Source: Pseudoflavonifractor capillosus | Lineage (GTDB): Bacteria; Bacillota; Clostridia; Oscillospirales; Oscillospiraceae | Direction: 5' to 3' | Assembly (NCBI RefSeq): GCF_016899775.1 | Contig: NZ_JACJJE010000011.1 | Location: 1 to 64,000, forward strand | DNA length: 64,000 nucleotides | The notes under the pieces: model-generated | The model's database searches: none | Seen by the model: only the letters and a program-made list of their open reading frames with translations | What the model was told of the DNA's origin: nothing | Position numbers and translations under genes: made by a program | In this document: one piece after another, positions 15,906-24,343 of the stretch | Layout: each line of letters starts with the position of its first letter | Position numbering within the stretch: the first letter of the stretch is position 1

Positions 15906-17654
15906 ATGGCAAACAAGATTCAGGAAGCCCGGGCCCAAGTGGCCCAGCTGACTCAGGCGGCCTATGAGAAGGCCGTGGAAGCGGGCAAGCTGCCCGCCGG
16001 TGCGGAGGTGAAGGCCACCATTGAGATCCCCAAGGACGCCGCCCACGGGGACTATGCCTCCTCCTACGCCATGGCGGGGGCCAAGGCCCTGCACATGGCC
16101 CCCCGGGCCATCGCCCAGACCATCGTAGACCACCTGGACCTGGAGGGGAGCTACTTCCAGAAGGTGGAGATTGCCGGTCCCGGTTTTCTGAACTTCACCC
16201 TGGGCCCCAAGTGGTACAAGGAGGTCCTTGCCGACGTGGAGCGGGAGGGGGCTCAGTACGGCGCCAACACCGAGGGGAACGGGGAGAAGGTCATGGTGGA
16301 GTTCGTCTCCGCCAACCCCACCGGCCCCATGCACATGGGCAACGCCCGGGGCGGCGTGCTGGGGGACACTCTGGCCAACGTGCTGCGCCGGGACGGCTGC
16401 GACACCTGGAAGGAGTTTTACGTCAACGACGCGGGCAACCAGATTCACAAGTTCGCCGTGTCCATCGACGCCCGGTACATGCAGATCCTGCTGGGGGAGG
16501 AGAACGTGCCCTTCCCCGAGGAGGGCTACCACGGGGACGACATCAAGGAGCTGGCCCAGGCCATCTACCAGGAGCACGGGGACAGCTGGAAGGACCTGTC
16601 CGAGGAGGAGCGGCTGGACAAGATGGCCCAGTACGGCCTGTCCATCAACATCCCCAAGATGAAGGAGGACCTGCTCAAGTACGGCATCGTGTACGATGAG
16701 TGGTTCTTCGAGTCCTCCCTCCACGAGAGCGGCTATGTGGCCGAGACGGTAGAGCTGCTGGGGCAGAAGGGCTGGACCTATGAGAAGGACGGGGCCCTGT
16801 GGCTGAACACCACCCAGCTCCTCAAGGAGAAGTATATGCGGGAGGGCAAGACCCAGGAGCAGGTGGACAAGCTGGACCTGAAGGACGACGTGCTCCGCCG
16901 GGCCAACGGCTTCTACACCTACTTTGCCGCCGACATCGCCTACCACCGCAACAAGCTGGAGGTGCGCAAGTTTGACAAGGCGGTGGACGTGTGGGGCGCC
17001 GACCACCACGGCCACGTGGCCCGGCTTCAGGCCGCCCTGGACGGCCTGGGTCTGGACGGCTCGAACCGGCTGGTGGTGGTGCTCATGCAGCTGGTGAACC
17101 TGATGCAGGACGGCAAGCCGGTGCGCATGTCCAAGCGCTCGGGCAAGGCCATCGCCCTCCATGACCTGCTGGACGAGATCTCGGTGGACGCCGCCCGGTA
17201 CTTCTTCAACTCCCGGGCCTCCACCAGCCCTCTGGACTTCGACCTGGATCTGGCGGTGCGGGAGGACAGCGAGAACCCGGTGTACTATGTGCAGTACGCC
17301 CACGCCCGCATCTGCTCCCTGCTGTCCCGTCTGGGAGAGGAGGGGGAGAAGGTCCCCGCCGCCCAGGACGTGGACGCGTCCCTGATGACCACCCCAGAGG
17401 AGCTGGCCCTGATGAAGGCGCTGGCCCAGTTCCCGGAGGAGATCCATCTGGCCGCCCGGGACTACGATCCCAGCCGGATCAACCGGTATCTGGTGTCCCT
17501 GGCCGGGGACTTCCACCGCTTCTACAACTCCTGCCGCATCAAGGGGGAGGAGCCCGCGGTGCTCTCCGCCCGGCTGAAGCTGGCGGACACGGTGCGCGCG
17601 GTGCTCTCCAACGGCATGGGGCTGCTGGGCGTGTCTGCGCCGGAAAAGATGTGA
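15906..17654 (+). CDS. argS: arginyl-tRNA synthetase
   Basis: Charges tRNA-Arg with arginine. 582 residues, class I. The N-terminal Add1 domain includes AAHGDYASSYAM. The HIGH element reads HMGN (His143) within SANPTGPMHMGNARG, the Rossmann core has WGADHHGHVARLQAAL, and the KMSKS element reads RMSKRSGKA (Met408). The C-terminal DALR domain includes YYVQYAHARICSLL and ends VLLxxxMGLLGVSAPEKM-like. The ATG at 15906 has only a weak AGAAAG ribosome binding site. Upstream in-frame codons encode lysine/arginine-rich leader sequence and are not used. A hairpin at 17660–17688 lies just past the stop. Confidence 0.96.
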   Translation: MANKIQEARAQVAQLTQAAYEKAVEAGKLPAGAEVKATIEIPKDAAHGDYASSYAMAGAKALHMAPRAIAQTIVDHLDLEGSYFQKVEIAGPGFLNFTLGPKWYKEVLADVEREGAQYGANTEGNGEKVMVEFVSANPTGPMHMGNARGGVLGDTLANVLRRDGCDTWKEFYVNDAGNQIHKFAVSIDARYMQILLGEENVPFPEEGYHGDDIKELAQAIYQEHGDSWKDLSEEERLDKMAQYGLSINIPKMKEDLLKYGIVYDEWFFESSLHESGYVAETVELLGQKGWTYEKDGALWLNTTQLLKEKYMREGKTQEQVDKLDLKDDVLRRANGFYTYFAADIAYHRNKLEVRKFDKAVDVWGADHHGHVARLQAALDGLGLDGSNRLVVVLMQLVNLMQDGKPVRMSKRSGKAIALHDLLDEISVDAARYFFNSRASTSPLDFDLDLAVREDSENPVYYVQYAHARICSLLSRLGEEGEKVPAAQDVDASLMTTPEELALMKALAQFPEEIHLAARDYDPSRINRYLVSLAGDFHRFYNSCRIKGEEPAVLSARLKLADTVRAVLSNGMGLLGVSAPEKM

Positions 17655-17659
17655 GAATC

Positions 17660-17688
17660 AGGAGCGGGCGGCCCGGCCGCCTGCTCCT
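17660..17688 (+). terminator. hairpin after argS
   Basis: 13-bp stem (AGGAGCGGGCGGC with GCCGCCTGCTCCT, one G-U) and a 3-base loop. There is no T-tract, so it may protect the 3' end or terminate only partly. Confidence 0.45.
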
Positions 17689-17744
17689 CCCTATATGTCC
17701 GGCGCCGGCCGGGCACAGATACGGTGACCAAGGAGGGGTGCCCT

Positions 17745-18077
17745 GTGGCGCAGCAGAAAAAGGAGCTCTTTTCCAAGTGGAGGGACTGGACGCAGAAGAA
17801 CCGGAATTGGATTTTGTATGCCGCCGGAATACTGACGCTGTTCGGACTGGCCGGCGGAGCGGCGATGCTCCCCGAACAGGTGGCCCTCCAGGCGGTTCAG
17901 GAGGGGCAGACGGCCGCCCTGGTGGACAAGGAGATGGCTCTGGGCGCCACGGGGGCGCTGACCGTTTTTTTCGGCCTGCTCTTTGCCCTTAGGCCCAGAG
18001 AGCTGGTGTACTTTGTGGCCCTGTGGCTGGCGGTATTTCTGGTCTACTCCCTGCTGATGATCAACGTGGTGCTGTAG
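17745..18077 (+). CDS. small three-helix membrane protein, unknown function
   Basis: 110 residues from GTG 17745, 8 bases after AAGGAGG. A basic cytoplasmic start (QQKKELFSKWRDWTQKNR) is followed by three hydrophobic helices: WILYAAGILTLFGLAGGAAML, ALGATGALTVFFGLLFAL and LVYFVALWLAVFLVYSLLMI. No family recognised. The Nudix gene begins 2 bases after its stop and the methyltransferase overlaps that, so the three are an operon. Confidence 0.7.
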   Translation: MAQQKKELFSKWRDWTQKNRNWILYAAGILTLFGLAGGAAMLPEQVALQAVQEGQTAALVDKEMALGATGALTVFFGLLFALRPRELVYFVALWLAVFLVYSLLMINVVL

Positions 18078-18079
18078 CG

Positions 18080-18709
18080 ATGGATTGGACAACTTTGGAA
18101 CAGAACCTCCGGGCCCGGACCCCCGGCCTGATGGACGCCACCGGAAAATATGCCGTCCTGGTCCCCCTGGTGGAGGGGGAGGAGGGGCCTGCCCTCCTCT
18201 ATGAGGTGCGGGCGGGGAGCCTCCGCCGCCAGCCGGGGGAGGTGTGTTTCCCCGGCGGAAAGATGGAGGGCTCCGAGTCCCCGGAGGAGTGCGCCCTGCG
18301 GGAGACCTGGGAGGAGCTGGGGATCCCCCCAAAAAGCATCCAGGTCCTGGGTCGGCTGGACTTTATCGCCCACCGGGCCAACTTCATCATGTACCCCATT
18401 CTGGCCAGGGTGGACCGGGCGGCGGTGGACCGCATGGTCCCCAACCCTGCCGAGGTGGGGGAGACCTTCCAGATCCCCCTCCGCCACCTGATGACCCACC
18501 CGCCCCTGGAGTATAACTACACCCTCCTGCCCAGCACCGACGGCAATTTCCCCTATGAGCTCATCGGCATTCCCCGGGACTACCGGTGGCAGCCGGGGAG
18601 CGAGAACGTGCCCGTCTACCCCTGGGAGGGCCGCGCCGTCTGGGGTCTGACGGGGCGGATCACCCGGCATCTGGTGCAGCTGCTCCAGAAGATGGAGAAC
18701 ACCCCGTGA
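18080..18709 (+). CDS. Nudix hydrolase, probable CoA diphosphatase
   Basis: 209 residues. A complete Nudix box G-x5-E-x7-REUxEExGU is present (GGKMEGSESPEECAL then RETWEELGI). The preceding LLYEVRAGSLRRQPGEVCFPGG matches the LLTxRSxxxRxxxGxVxFPGG pattern of the CoA pyrophosphatase (NUDT7/YeaB) group, which splits CoA into 4'-phosphopantetheine and ADP. The C-terminal WGLTGRI also fits. The start ATG 18080 lies 2 bases after the upstream stop. Confidence 0.85.
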   Translation: MDWTTLEQNLRARTPGLMDATGKYAVLVPLVEGEEGPALLYEVRAGSLRRQPGEVCFPGGKMEGSESPEECALRETWEELGIPPKSIQVLGRLDFIAHRANFIMYPILARVDRAAVDRMVPNPAEVGETFQIPLRHLMTHPPLEYNYTLLPSTDGNFPYELIGIPRDYRWQPGSENVPVYPWEGRAVWGLTGRITRHLVQLLQKMENTP

Positions 18710-19350
18710 GTGGGCCGGAACTGCTGGGCCCTTACACCCTGTTCCAGCCGGAGGGGGTGTTTCCCCTGGGGGAGGACGCCCTGGCCCTGGGGAGCTTTGC
18801 CACCGTGAAGCGGGGCTGGAGGGTGTGCGACCTGGGGACGGGGAGCGGCTGTCTCCTGCTGCTCCTGGCAGGGCGGGAGGAGGAGCTCTGGCTGTCCGGG
18901 GTGGACCGGGACCCCGCCGCCGCCCAGGCGGCCCGGGACAACCTGGCCCGCAACGGCCTGTCCGGGGAGGTCTGGACGGGGGACTGGAGTGAAGTCCCCT
19001 TCGCCCCGGGCTCCTTTGACCTGGTGATCTCCAACCCGCCCTACTATGCCCGCGGCTCCGGCGGGGACGGCGGCCCCGCCCGCATGGAGGGGGAGGGGGA
19101 CGGACTGGCACCCCTGTGCCGGGCGGCGGCCCGGCTTCTGCGGAACGGGGGGAGATTTGCCCTGTGCTTCCGCCCGGAGCGGCTGGCCGGTCTGTTTGCC
19201 GCCCTGGAGGGGAGCGGCCTGGAGCCCAAGCGGCTGCAATTTGCCGCCCACCGGCCGGACTGCCCGCCCCGCCTGGCCCTGGTGGAGGCGGTGCGGCAGG
19301 GGCGGCCCGGGCTGGAGGTCCTGCCCGTCCGGTACCGGAACACTCTATAA
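18706..19350 (+). CDS. SAM-dependent methyltransferase, TrmN6-like
   Basis: 214 residues from GTG 18706, overlapping the Nudix stop (GTGA). FQPEGVFPLGEDALALGSF and CDLGTGSGCLLLLLA form the SAM-binding start, GVDRDPAAAQAARDN is the acidic loop, and ISNPPYY is the catalytic NPPY typical of N6-adenine methylases. This matches the family that methylates A37 of tRNA1(Val), which in Firmicutes usually sits directly before rsmI, as here. Confidence 0.87.
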   Translation: MSGPELLGPYTLFQPEGVFPLGEDALALGSFATVKRGWRVCDLGTGSGCLLLLLAGREEELWLSGVDRDPAAAQAARDNLARNGLSGEVWTGDWSEVPFAPGSFDLVISNPPYYARGSGGDGGPARMEGEGDGLAPLCRAAARLLRNGGRFALCFRPERLAGLFAALEGSGLEPKRLQFAAHRPDCPPRLALVEAVRQGRPGLEVLPVRYRNTL

Positions 19351-19392
19351 AGGGAAATAACTTTTCAACAACTGCGCCAAAGGAGGCCGCCC

Positions 19393-20226
19393 ATGTCAGG
19401 CATGTTATATCTGGTTCCCACCCCCATCGGCAACCTGGGGGACATCTCCCCCCGCATGGCGGAGGCCCTGGCCCAGGCGGACTTCATCGCCGCCGAGGAC
19501 ACCCGGGTGTCGGTGAAGCTGCTCAACCACCTGGGGATCAAAAAGCCCATGGTGTCCTACTACCGCCACAACACCTCCACCAGCGGCCCGGCCATCCTGG
19601 AGCGCCTGCTGGCGGGGGAGAGCTGCGCCCTGGTCACCGACGCGGGCACCCCAGCCATCTCCGACCCCGGGGAGGAACTGGTGGCCCTGTGCGCCCAGGC
19701 GGGGGTGGAGGTGGTGTCCATCCCCGGGCCCTGCGCCCTGGTGGCCGCCCTGGCGGCCTCGGGCCAGCCCACCGGGCGCTTCACCTTTGAGGGCTTTCTG
19801 GCCATGAACAAGAAGAACCGCCGCCGCCACCTGGAGTCCCTCCGGGGGGAGGAGCGGACCATGATCTTCTACGAGGCCCCCCACAAGCTGCCCGCCACCC
19901 TGGCCGACCTGGCGGAGACCTTCGGGCCGGACCGGCCGGTCTCCCTGTGCCGGGAGCTGACCAAGCTCCACGAGGAGATCGTCCGCACCACCCTGGGGGA
20001 GGCGGCGGAGCGCTATCAGACGGAGCCCCCCAAGGGGGAGTTCGTGCTGGTGGTCCGGGGGGCGGAGCCCCGGGAGGAGCCGGAGGTCACCCTGGAGGAC
20101 GGCCTGGACCGGGTCCGGGCACTCCGGGAGGAGGAGGGACTGTCCCTGCGGGACGCGGTGAAGCGGGCCGCCAAGGAGCTGGGGCTGTCCCGGAATGAGC
20201 TCTACCGCCTGGCGGTGGAGGACTGA
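19393..20226 (+). CDS. rsmI: 16S rRNA (cytidine-1402-2'-O)-methyltransferase
   Basis: Methylates the ribose of C1402 in the 30S decoding centre. 277 residues of the tetrapyrrole-methylase fold: LYLVPTPIGNLGDISPR, AAEDTRVSVKLLNHLGI, ALVTDAGTPAISDPG, SIPGPCALVAALAASG and FEGFL are all RsmI signatures. The C-terminal helical segment (LRDAVKRAAKELGLSRNELYRLAVED) is the usual small domain. ATG follows AAAGGAGG at 6 bases. A strong terminator ends the operon. Confidence 0.95.
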   Translation: MSGMLYLVPTPIGNLGDISPRMAEALAQADFIAAEDTRVSVKLLNHLGIKKPMVSYYRHNTSTSGPAILERLLAGESCALVTDAGTPAISDPGEELVALCAQAGVEVVSIPGPCALVAALAASGQPTGRFTFEGFLAMNKKNRRRHLESLRGEERTMIFYEAPHKLPATLADLAETFGPDRPVSLCRELTKLHEEIVRTTLGEAAERYQTEPPKGEFVLVVRGAEPREEPEVTLEDGLDRVRALREEEGLSLRDAVKRAAKELGLSRNELYRLAVED

Positions 20227-20254
20227 GGCAGTCTGCCCGAGAACAAGAATATGT

Positions 20255-20291
20255 AAGCCTCCGAGGGGAAGTTCCCTCGGAGGCTTTTTTT
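20255..20291 (+). terminator. intrinsic terminator after rsmI
   Basis: 13-bp stem AAGCCTCCGAGGG with CCCTCGGAGGCTT, a 6-base loop and a run of T to 20291. Confidence 0.92.
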
Positions 20292-20319
20292 GCTATGGCG
20301 TGCAATTGTCCCTGCCCGG

Positions 20320-21693
20320 TTACGGGTAATACGCCGCATATCCGGCGAGGTCCGGCGGGCTGGAGAGCCAGTACCAGCCCATGGGCTCCCAGGGGCCGTC
20401 CCGGTAGGCGAACCAGTTGGACTCCCCCCAGCGGCCGTCGGACAACTGGTAGACCATGCGGAAGAAGAAATTCGAGTCGATCTGCCGCCACCCCTGTTGG
20501 ATGGTCACATCCTGGGGAAGCTGGCCCTCCGCCTGCCGGAGCTGCTGGTCCTGCCGGACAAAGGCCTCCCTGCCGCCGAACTGCTCCGTGATCTGGAGAT
20601 CCAGGTCCGCCGGGAGGACCACATTGGAGGGACCGCCCACGAAGAACAGCAGGAGCAGAAGAAACAGGAGAAAGCTGGGCAGCCGAAGCCAGAAGTTTTT
20701 CTGCTTCCAGGGCTCCTGCACAACATAGACGGGCCGCTTCTTCCAGGTCACGGCGGCCTTCACCCGGGCCGCCCCGTCGCTCTCCCCGAAGGCCAGGGGG
20801 GCGTCCCAGATCTGTTTTCCCGCCCCCAGCTCCACCAGAGTCTTGGCGTACTCCCGGCAGTTTTGTGGGGAGAGCTGCTCCAAAGTGAACCGGTCGCAGT
20901 CCATCTCCAGGTCCAGACAGGTGTACTTGTAAGCCAGCCAGATCAGGGGATTCCACCAGTGGAGGACCAGTCCGCAGGTGATGATGACCTTCATCCAGGG
21001 GTGCTTCCGCTTCAGGTGGTTGAATTCGTGGCGGAGGACCATACCCATCCGCTCCGGAGGGAGCCCCTCCTGGAGGTAGATCATGTTGTACCTGATCCCG
21101 TCAAATTTTTCCGCCTTCTGGTATACAAAGCTGGTGGGCAGCCCCTTGCACAGACGGACCAGGACGTAGTCGCCTGCCGGCTTCAGGCCGTAAAAGGGTT
21201 TCAGCTCCGGCCCGTCCCAGTCCAGCAGCCTGCCCTGGCTGGCCTGGGCTTTGATCCCCTCGCTCCGGCGGCAAAAATACAGGGTCAGGAGAACAATGCC
21301 CCCAAAAAGAACCGCCCCGGCCAGGGTTACCATCCACGGCTCCAGAGTGACAGGCAAGTAAGCCCCGCCGGGGAGGGCCAGGTTGATCTGCTGCTCCCCC
21401 TGGCAGTCGGGGAAGTAGGCGGGCACTCGGTCAAAGGAGAGGTTCTCCATGGTCCTGGGGGTGATCAGGTCCCGGAAGGTGACCGGGAGCACATGGGGCC
21501 AGGAGAGAATCTGGTACCACTGCGGTACATAGGCGGAGAGCCAGGCGGTCATCCACAGCAGCAGCCGCTGCCGGGGAGACAGGACCCGCTTCAGCAGGGG
21601 ACGCAGCAGTAAAAGCGCCCCGCAGGTGAGGCCCACCGCCAGCCCCAGATTCAAATAGATGGATAAAAACTCCCAGAGGAGCTGATTCAGCAT
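20320..21693 (-). CDS. M56-family (BlaR1/MecR1-like) membrane metalloprotease, first paralogue
   Basis: 457 residues. Several N-terminal transmembrane helices precede the zinc-protease motif HEFNH (His222). WWNPLIWLAYKYTCLDLEMDCDR follows, carrying the third ligand region of M56 proteases. Another helix near residue 345 leads to a C-terminal extracytoplasmic domain of about 110 residues that does not look like a penicillin-binding sensor. Such proteins sense a surface signal and cleave or inactivate the linked BlaI-type repressor. The start at 21693 follows GGGAGGTG. It is the third gene of the minus-strand operon headed by the repressor. Confidence 0.85.
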   Translation of the reverse strand: MLNQLLWEFLSIYLNLGLAVGLTCGALLLLRPLLKRVLSPRQRLLLWMTAWLSAYVPQWYQILSWPHVLPVTFRDLITPRTMENLSFDRVPAYFPDCQGEQQINLALPGGAYLPVTLEPWMVTLAGAVLFGGIVLLTLYFCRRSEGIKAQASQGRLLDWDGPELKPFYGLKPAGDYVLVRLCKGLPTSFVYQKAEKFDGIRYNMIYLQEGLPPERMGMVLRHEFNHLKRKHPWMKVIITCGLVLHWWNPLIWLAYKYTCLDLEMDCDRFTLEQLSPQNCREYAKTLVELGAGKQIWDAPLAFGESDGAARVKAAVTWKKRPVYVVQEPWKQKNFWLRLPSFLLFLLLLLFFVGGPSNVVLPADLDLQITEQFGGREAFVRQDQQLRQAEGQLPQDVTIQQGWRQIDSNFFFRMVYQLSDGRWGESNWFAYRDGPWEPMGWYWLSSPPDLAGYAAYYP

Positions 21694-21760
21694 AACGGCA
21701 CCTCCCGGTTTTTCTGAAATGTTCCACACAGATGGCAAATTTCGATTGACCGAACATGGC

Positions 21761-22762
21761 CTAGGGCGTGCCCAGAAAGAGGCACATGACCAGCGCCGCC
21801 GCGCACAGGCCCAGCAGTTTTCGGGGGATGGTCAGGGGTTTCCAAGCCAGCAGGGCCTTCACCCGGCGTTCCCCGTCGCTCTCTCCGAAGGCCAGGGGCA
21901 CGTCCCACAGCCGCTGGCCGGAGCCCAGCTCCACCAGAGTCTGGGCGTACTCCCGCCGCTCCTGGGGGGAGAGGCGCTCCATGGTCCTGGCGTCGCAGGA
22001 GAGCTCCATGTCCAGGCAGGTGTACCGGTAGCCCAGCCAGATCAGGGGGTTCCACCAGCCGGCGATGAGCGCGAAGGACATGTAGCCCTTGATCACGCCG
22101 TGCCGCAGGCACAGATGGTCCAGCTCGTGGAGAAGCACCAGCCGCCGGCGCTCCGGAGGCAGTTCCTCCTGGAGGTAGATGGCGTTCCACAGGGCGAAGC
22201 TGGTGGGCAGATTGGGAGCGAGCCACACCGGACAGGTGTCCGGGGCGTCCGGCTCCTCCTTGGGCTTGCCGAAATCCGACCACAGGCTGACCTCAGTCCG
22301 GGTCCCCCGCTGTCCCAGCCGCCGCAGGGCCAGGGCCCGGCGGACCATCCACACCGCCAGGCACACTACCCCGGCCAGGTAGACCGCCGCCGCGGCCAGA
22401 CACAGAGTGTCGGTGAGCGCTATCGGGACCTGTACTCCGCCTGGCAGGGTCAGGGCGTAGGTCCCCGGACCGTCGTAGTCCGGAGGGAGAAAGAGCGGAC
22501 CCCTAAAAAGCTCATAGCTTCTGGCCGCGGAGACGCCCAGAAGGTCCCATACGGTGACCGGCAGCACGCGATGATAGGAGATACATCCCCACGCCGTGAA
22601 GAACAGCGCGGAGTACCAGAATACGTACCACAGCCACACCCTCTGCTGAGGGGTCACAATGCGGACCAGCAGGGGACGCAGCAGGAGGAACACTCCAAAG
22701 ACAACCCCCATATTCAAACATACATTCCCCATGGTAAACAGCAGCGTGATTCCGAACTCCAT
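21761..22762 (-). CDS. M56-family (BlaR1/MecR1-like) membrane metalloprotease, second paralogue
   Basis: 333 residues, clearly paralogous to the next gene downstream: the blocks around HELDH (His212), WWNPLIWLGYRYTCLDMELSCDA, LSPQERREYAQTLVELGSGQ and WDVPLAFGESDGERRVKALLAW recur almost word for word. It ends with a single hydrophobic helix and lacks the extracytoplasmic sensor domain of its paralogue. It begins 3 bp after the repressor stop, so the repressor and both proteases are one operon. One protease may sense and the other may relay. Confidence 0.85.
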   Translation of the reverse strand: MEFGITLLFTMGNVCLNMGVVFGVFLLLRPLLVRIVTPQQRVWLWYVFWYSALFFTAWGCISYHRVLPVTVWDLLGVSAARSYELFRGPLFLPPDYDGPGTYALTLPGGVQVPIALTDTLCLAAAAVYLAGVVCLAVWMVRRALALRRLGQRGTRTEVSLWSDFGKPKEEPDAPDTCPVWLAPNLPTSFALWNAIYLQEELPPERRRLVLLHELDHLCLRHGVIKGYMSFALIAGWWNPLIWLGYRYTCLDMELSCDARTMERLSPQERREYAQTLVELGSGQRLWDVPLAFGESDGERRVKALLAWKPLTIPRKLLGLCAAALVMCLFLGTP

Positions 22763-22765
22763 CCC

Positions 22766-23119
22766 TCATCCCTCCCAGGTGTGCTGGTCGATGAGCTGTT
22801 TCAGCTCCTCCGCTTCCTTCTGGGTGAGCCGCCGGCCGCTGAAAAAGGCGGTGAGGAAGGGGGAGAGCCCCCCGGCCTGGCGGGAGAGCTCCTCCCCTTG
22901 GGCCTTCAGCACCTCCTCCCGGGTGACCAGGGGGGTGACGGTGGCCTCCTCATTGGCCGCCGCCCCCTTGTGGCACAGGCGGCGGAGCACCGTGTAGGTG
23001 GTGCTCTTGCTCCACTGGAGTTTTTCCCGGCACCGGGCCACCAGCTGGGTGGAGTTCACCGGAGCGTCCTCCCACAGAATCTCCATCAGTTTCCACTCGC
23101 CCTCGGACAATTTTTCCAT
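22766..23119 (-). CDS. BlaI/MecI/CopY-family transcriptional repressor
   Basis: 117 residues, winged helix: LSEGEWKLMEILWEDAPVNSTQL, WSKSTTYTVLRRLCHKGA (recognition helix) and a C-terminal dimerisation region LTAFFSGRRLTQKEAEELKQLI as in BlaI. It heads the operon with the two M56 proteases and most likely represses it through the two dyads in its own promoter. No beta-lactamase or penicillin-binding protein gene lies next to it, so the regulated response is unknown. ATG follows GAGGAGG. Confidence 0.92.
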   Translation of the reverse strand: MEKLSEGEWKLMEILWEDAPVNSTQLVARCREKLQWSKSTTYTVLRRLCHKGAAANEEATVTPLVTREEVLKAQGEELSRQAGGLSPFLTAFFSGRRLTQKEAEELKQLIDQHTWEG

Positions 23120-23138
23120 GGGTCTTCCTCCTCTCGCG

Positions 23139-23199
23139 GGTTTATTGGAATAAACCTGCTTTCTAAGTGGAGTTTATCACAATAAACCTCTGCTGTCAA
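23139..23199 (-). promoter_or_regulatory. promoter with two repressor operators of the BlaI–M56 operon
   Basis: Minus-strand -35 TTGACA (23194–23199), a 17-bp spacer and -10 TAAACT (23171–23176). A dyad GTTTAT-CACA-ATAAAC (23172–23187) overlaps the spacer and -10. A second perfect dyad GGTTTATT-GG-AATAAACC (23139–23156) lies 32 bp away centre to centre, near the start of transcription. Two spaced dyads sharing GTTTAT/ATAAAC are what a BlaI-type repressor would need for autoregulation. Confidence 0.8.
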
Positions 23200-23299
23200 C
23201 GGGGGTTTTCATAAAAATGTGCGGTCCATTTCAGGGGGACATTCTGCCCGTGGACGGCAAACTTTCTTTAAAAGTAAGCCAAAGCAAACTCCCTGGATA

Positions 23300-23328
23300 T
23301 TTACAAACCCGGGAAAAAAAGATATACT
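23300..23328 (+). promoter_or_regulatory. promoter of znuACB
   Basis: -35 TTTACA (23300–23305), a 17-bp spacer and -10 TATACT (23323–23328), 49 bp before znuA. No clear Zur box could be picked out by eye. Confidence 0.7.
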
Positions 23329-23377
23329 AGGTGGGCTGAACGGCAATGCTCTGAACCGAGGAAAGGAATTTATATCC

Positions 23378-24343
23378 ATGCGCAGACGAAACATACTGGC
23401 CCTGCTGCTGGCCCTGACCCTTCTGCTGCCCGGGTGCGGGGGCGCCCGGACCGGGGGAGGGGAGGAGGCCCGGCTGACCATTCTGGCCTCCACCTATCCG
23501 GTCTATCTGGCCGCCAGGGCGGTGACGGACGGGGTGGACGGCGTGGCGGTGGAGCGGCTGAACACCGGGGAGGTGTCCTGTCTCCACGACTACACCCTGA
23601 CAGTCACCGACATGAAGAAGATCGAGACGGCGGACATAATCGCCCTGAACGGGGCGGACCTGGAGGAGTTTATGGAGGACGCCCTGGCCGCCTCCAGCGC
23701 CCTGGTCATCGACTGCTCGGAGGGGGTGTCCCTCCTGGAGAACGCCGACCACGTCCACACCGAGGAGGAGGACGGCCACGACCACGGCCACTTCGACCCC
23801 CACTACTGGATGGACCCGGACAACATGGCCCAGGTGGTGGAAAATCTGTATGCCGGCCTGAACCAGGCCGACCTGGACCACCAGGAGCAGTACCGGGAGA
23901 ACGCTATCAATGCCATGACAGATGTCAGCAACTTCGGCGTTATGGCGCGGGAGATTTTGTCCACGGCCCTGGAGGAGAACGGGGTGGAGCTCTCCGGCCT
24001 GGTCACCTTCCACGACGGCTTCCGCTACTTCGCCCAGTTCCTGGACGTGCCCCTGCTGGCCTCCATCGAGGAGGAGGAGGGCAGCGAGGCCAGCGCCAAG
24101 GAGATCAATGAGATCACAGCCCTTGTAAAGGAGTACAACCTGCCGGTCATCTTTACCGAGGTGAACGGCTCCGACGCCACCGCCCAGGCCATCTCCCGGG
24201 AGACCGGCTGCGCCGTGGCCCAGCTCACCATGCTCATGGACGGGCCCGACGGGGGGACTTTGTCCAATGACTACTGCGGCGGCCTGATGGAGAACATCCG
24301 GGCCATCGTCAACGGCTTTGCGGGAGAGGAGGTGCTGGCATGA
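23378..24343 (+). CDS. znuA: zinc ABC transporter substrate-binding lipoprotein
   Basis: 321 residues. Signal peptide with lipobox LLPGC (Cys20), then the cluster A-1 binding fold: ILASTYPVYLAARAV, NTGEVSCLHDYTLTVTDMKKIETAD, a His-rich loop (HVHTEEEDGHDHGHFDPH) typical of zinc rather than manganese binders, SGLVTFHDGFRYFA and IFTEVNGSDATAQAI. It captures Zn2+ outside the membrane for the ZnuC/ZnuB importer encoded next. ATG 23378 follows GAGGAAAGGA; the frame upstream is non-coding. Confidence 0.92.
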   Translation: MRRRNILALLLALTLLLPGCGGARTGGGEEARLTILASTYPVYLAARAVTDGVDGVAVERLNTGEVSCLHDYTLTVTDMKKIETADIIALNGADLEEFMEDALAASSALVIDCSEGVSLLENADHVHTEEEDGHDHGHFDPHYWMDPDNMAQVVENLYAGLNQADLDHQEQYRENAINAMTDVSNFGVMAREILSTALEENGVELSGLVTFHDGFRYFAQFLDVPLLASIEEEEGSEASAKEINEITALVKEYNLPVIFTEVNGSDATAQAISRETGCAVAQLTMLMDGPDGGTLSNDYCGGLMENIRAIVNGFAGEEVLA

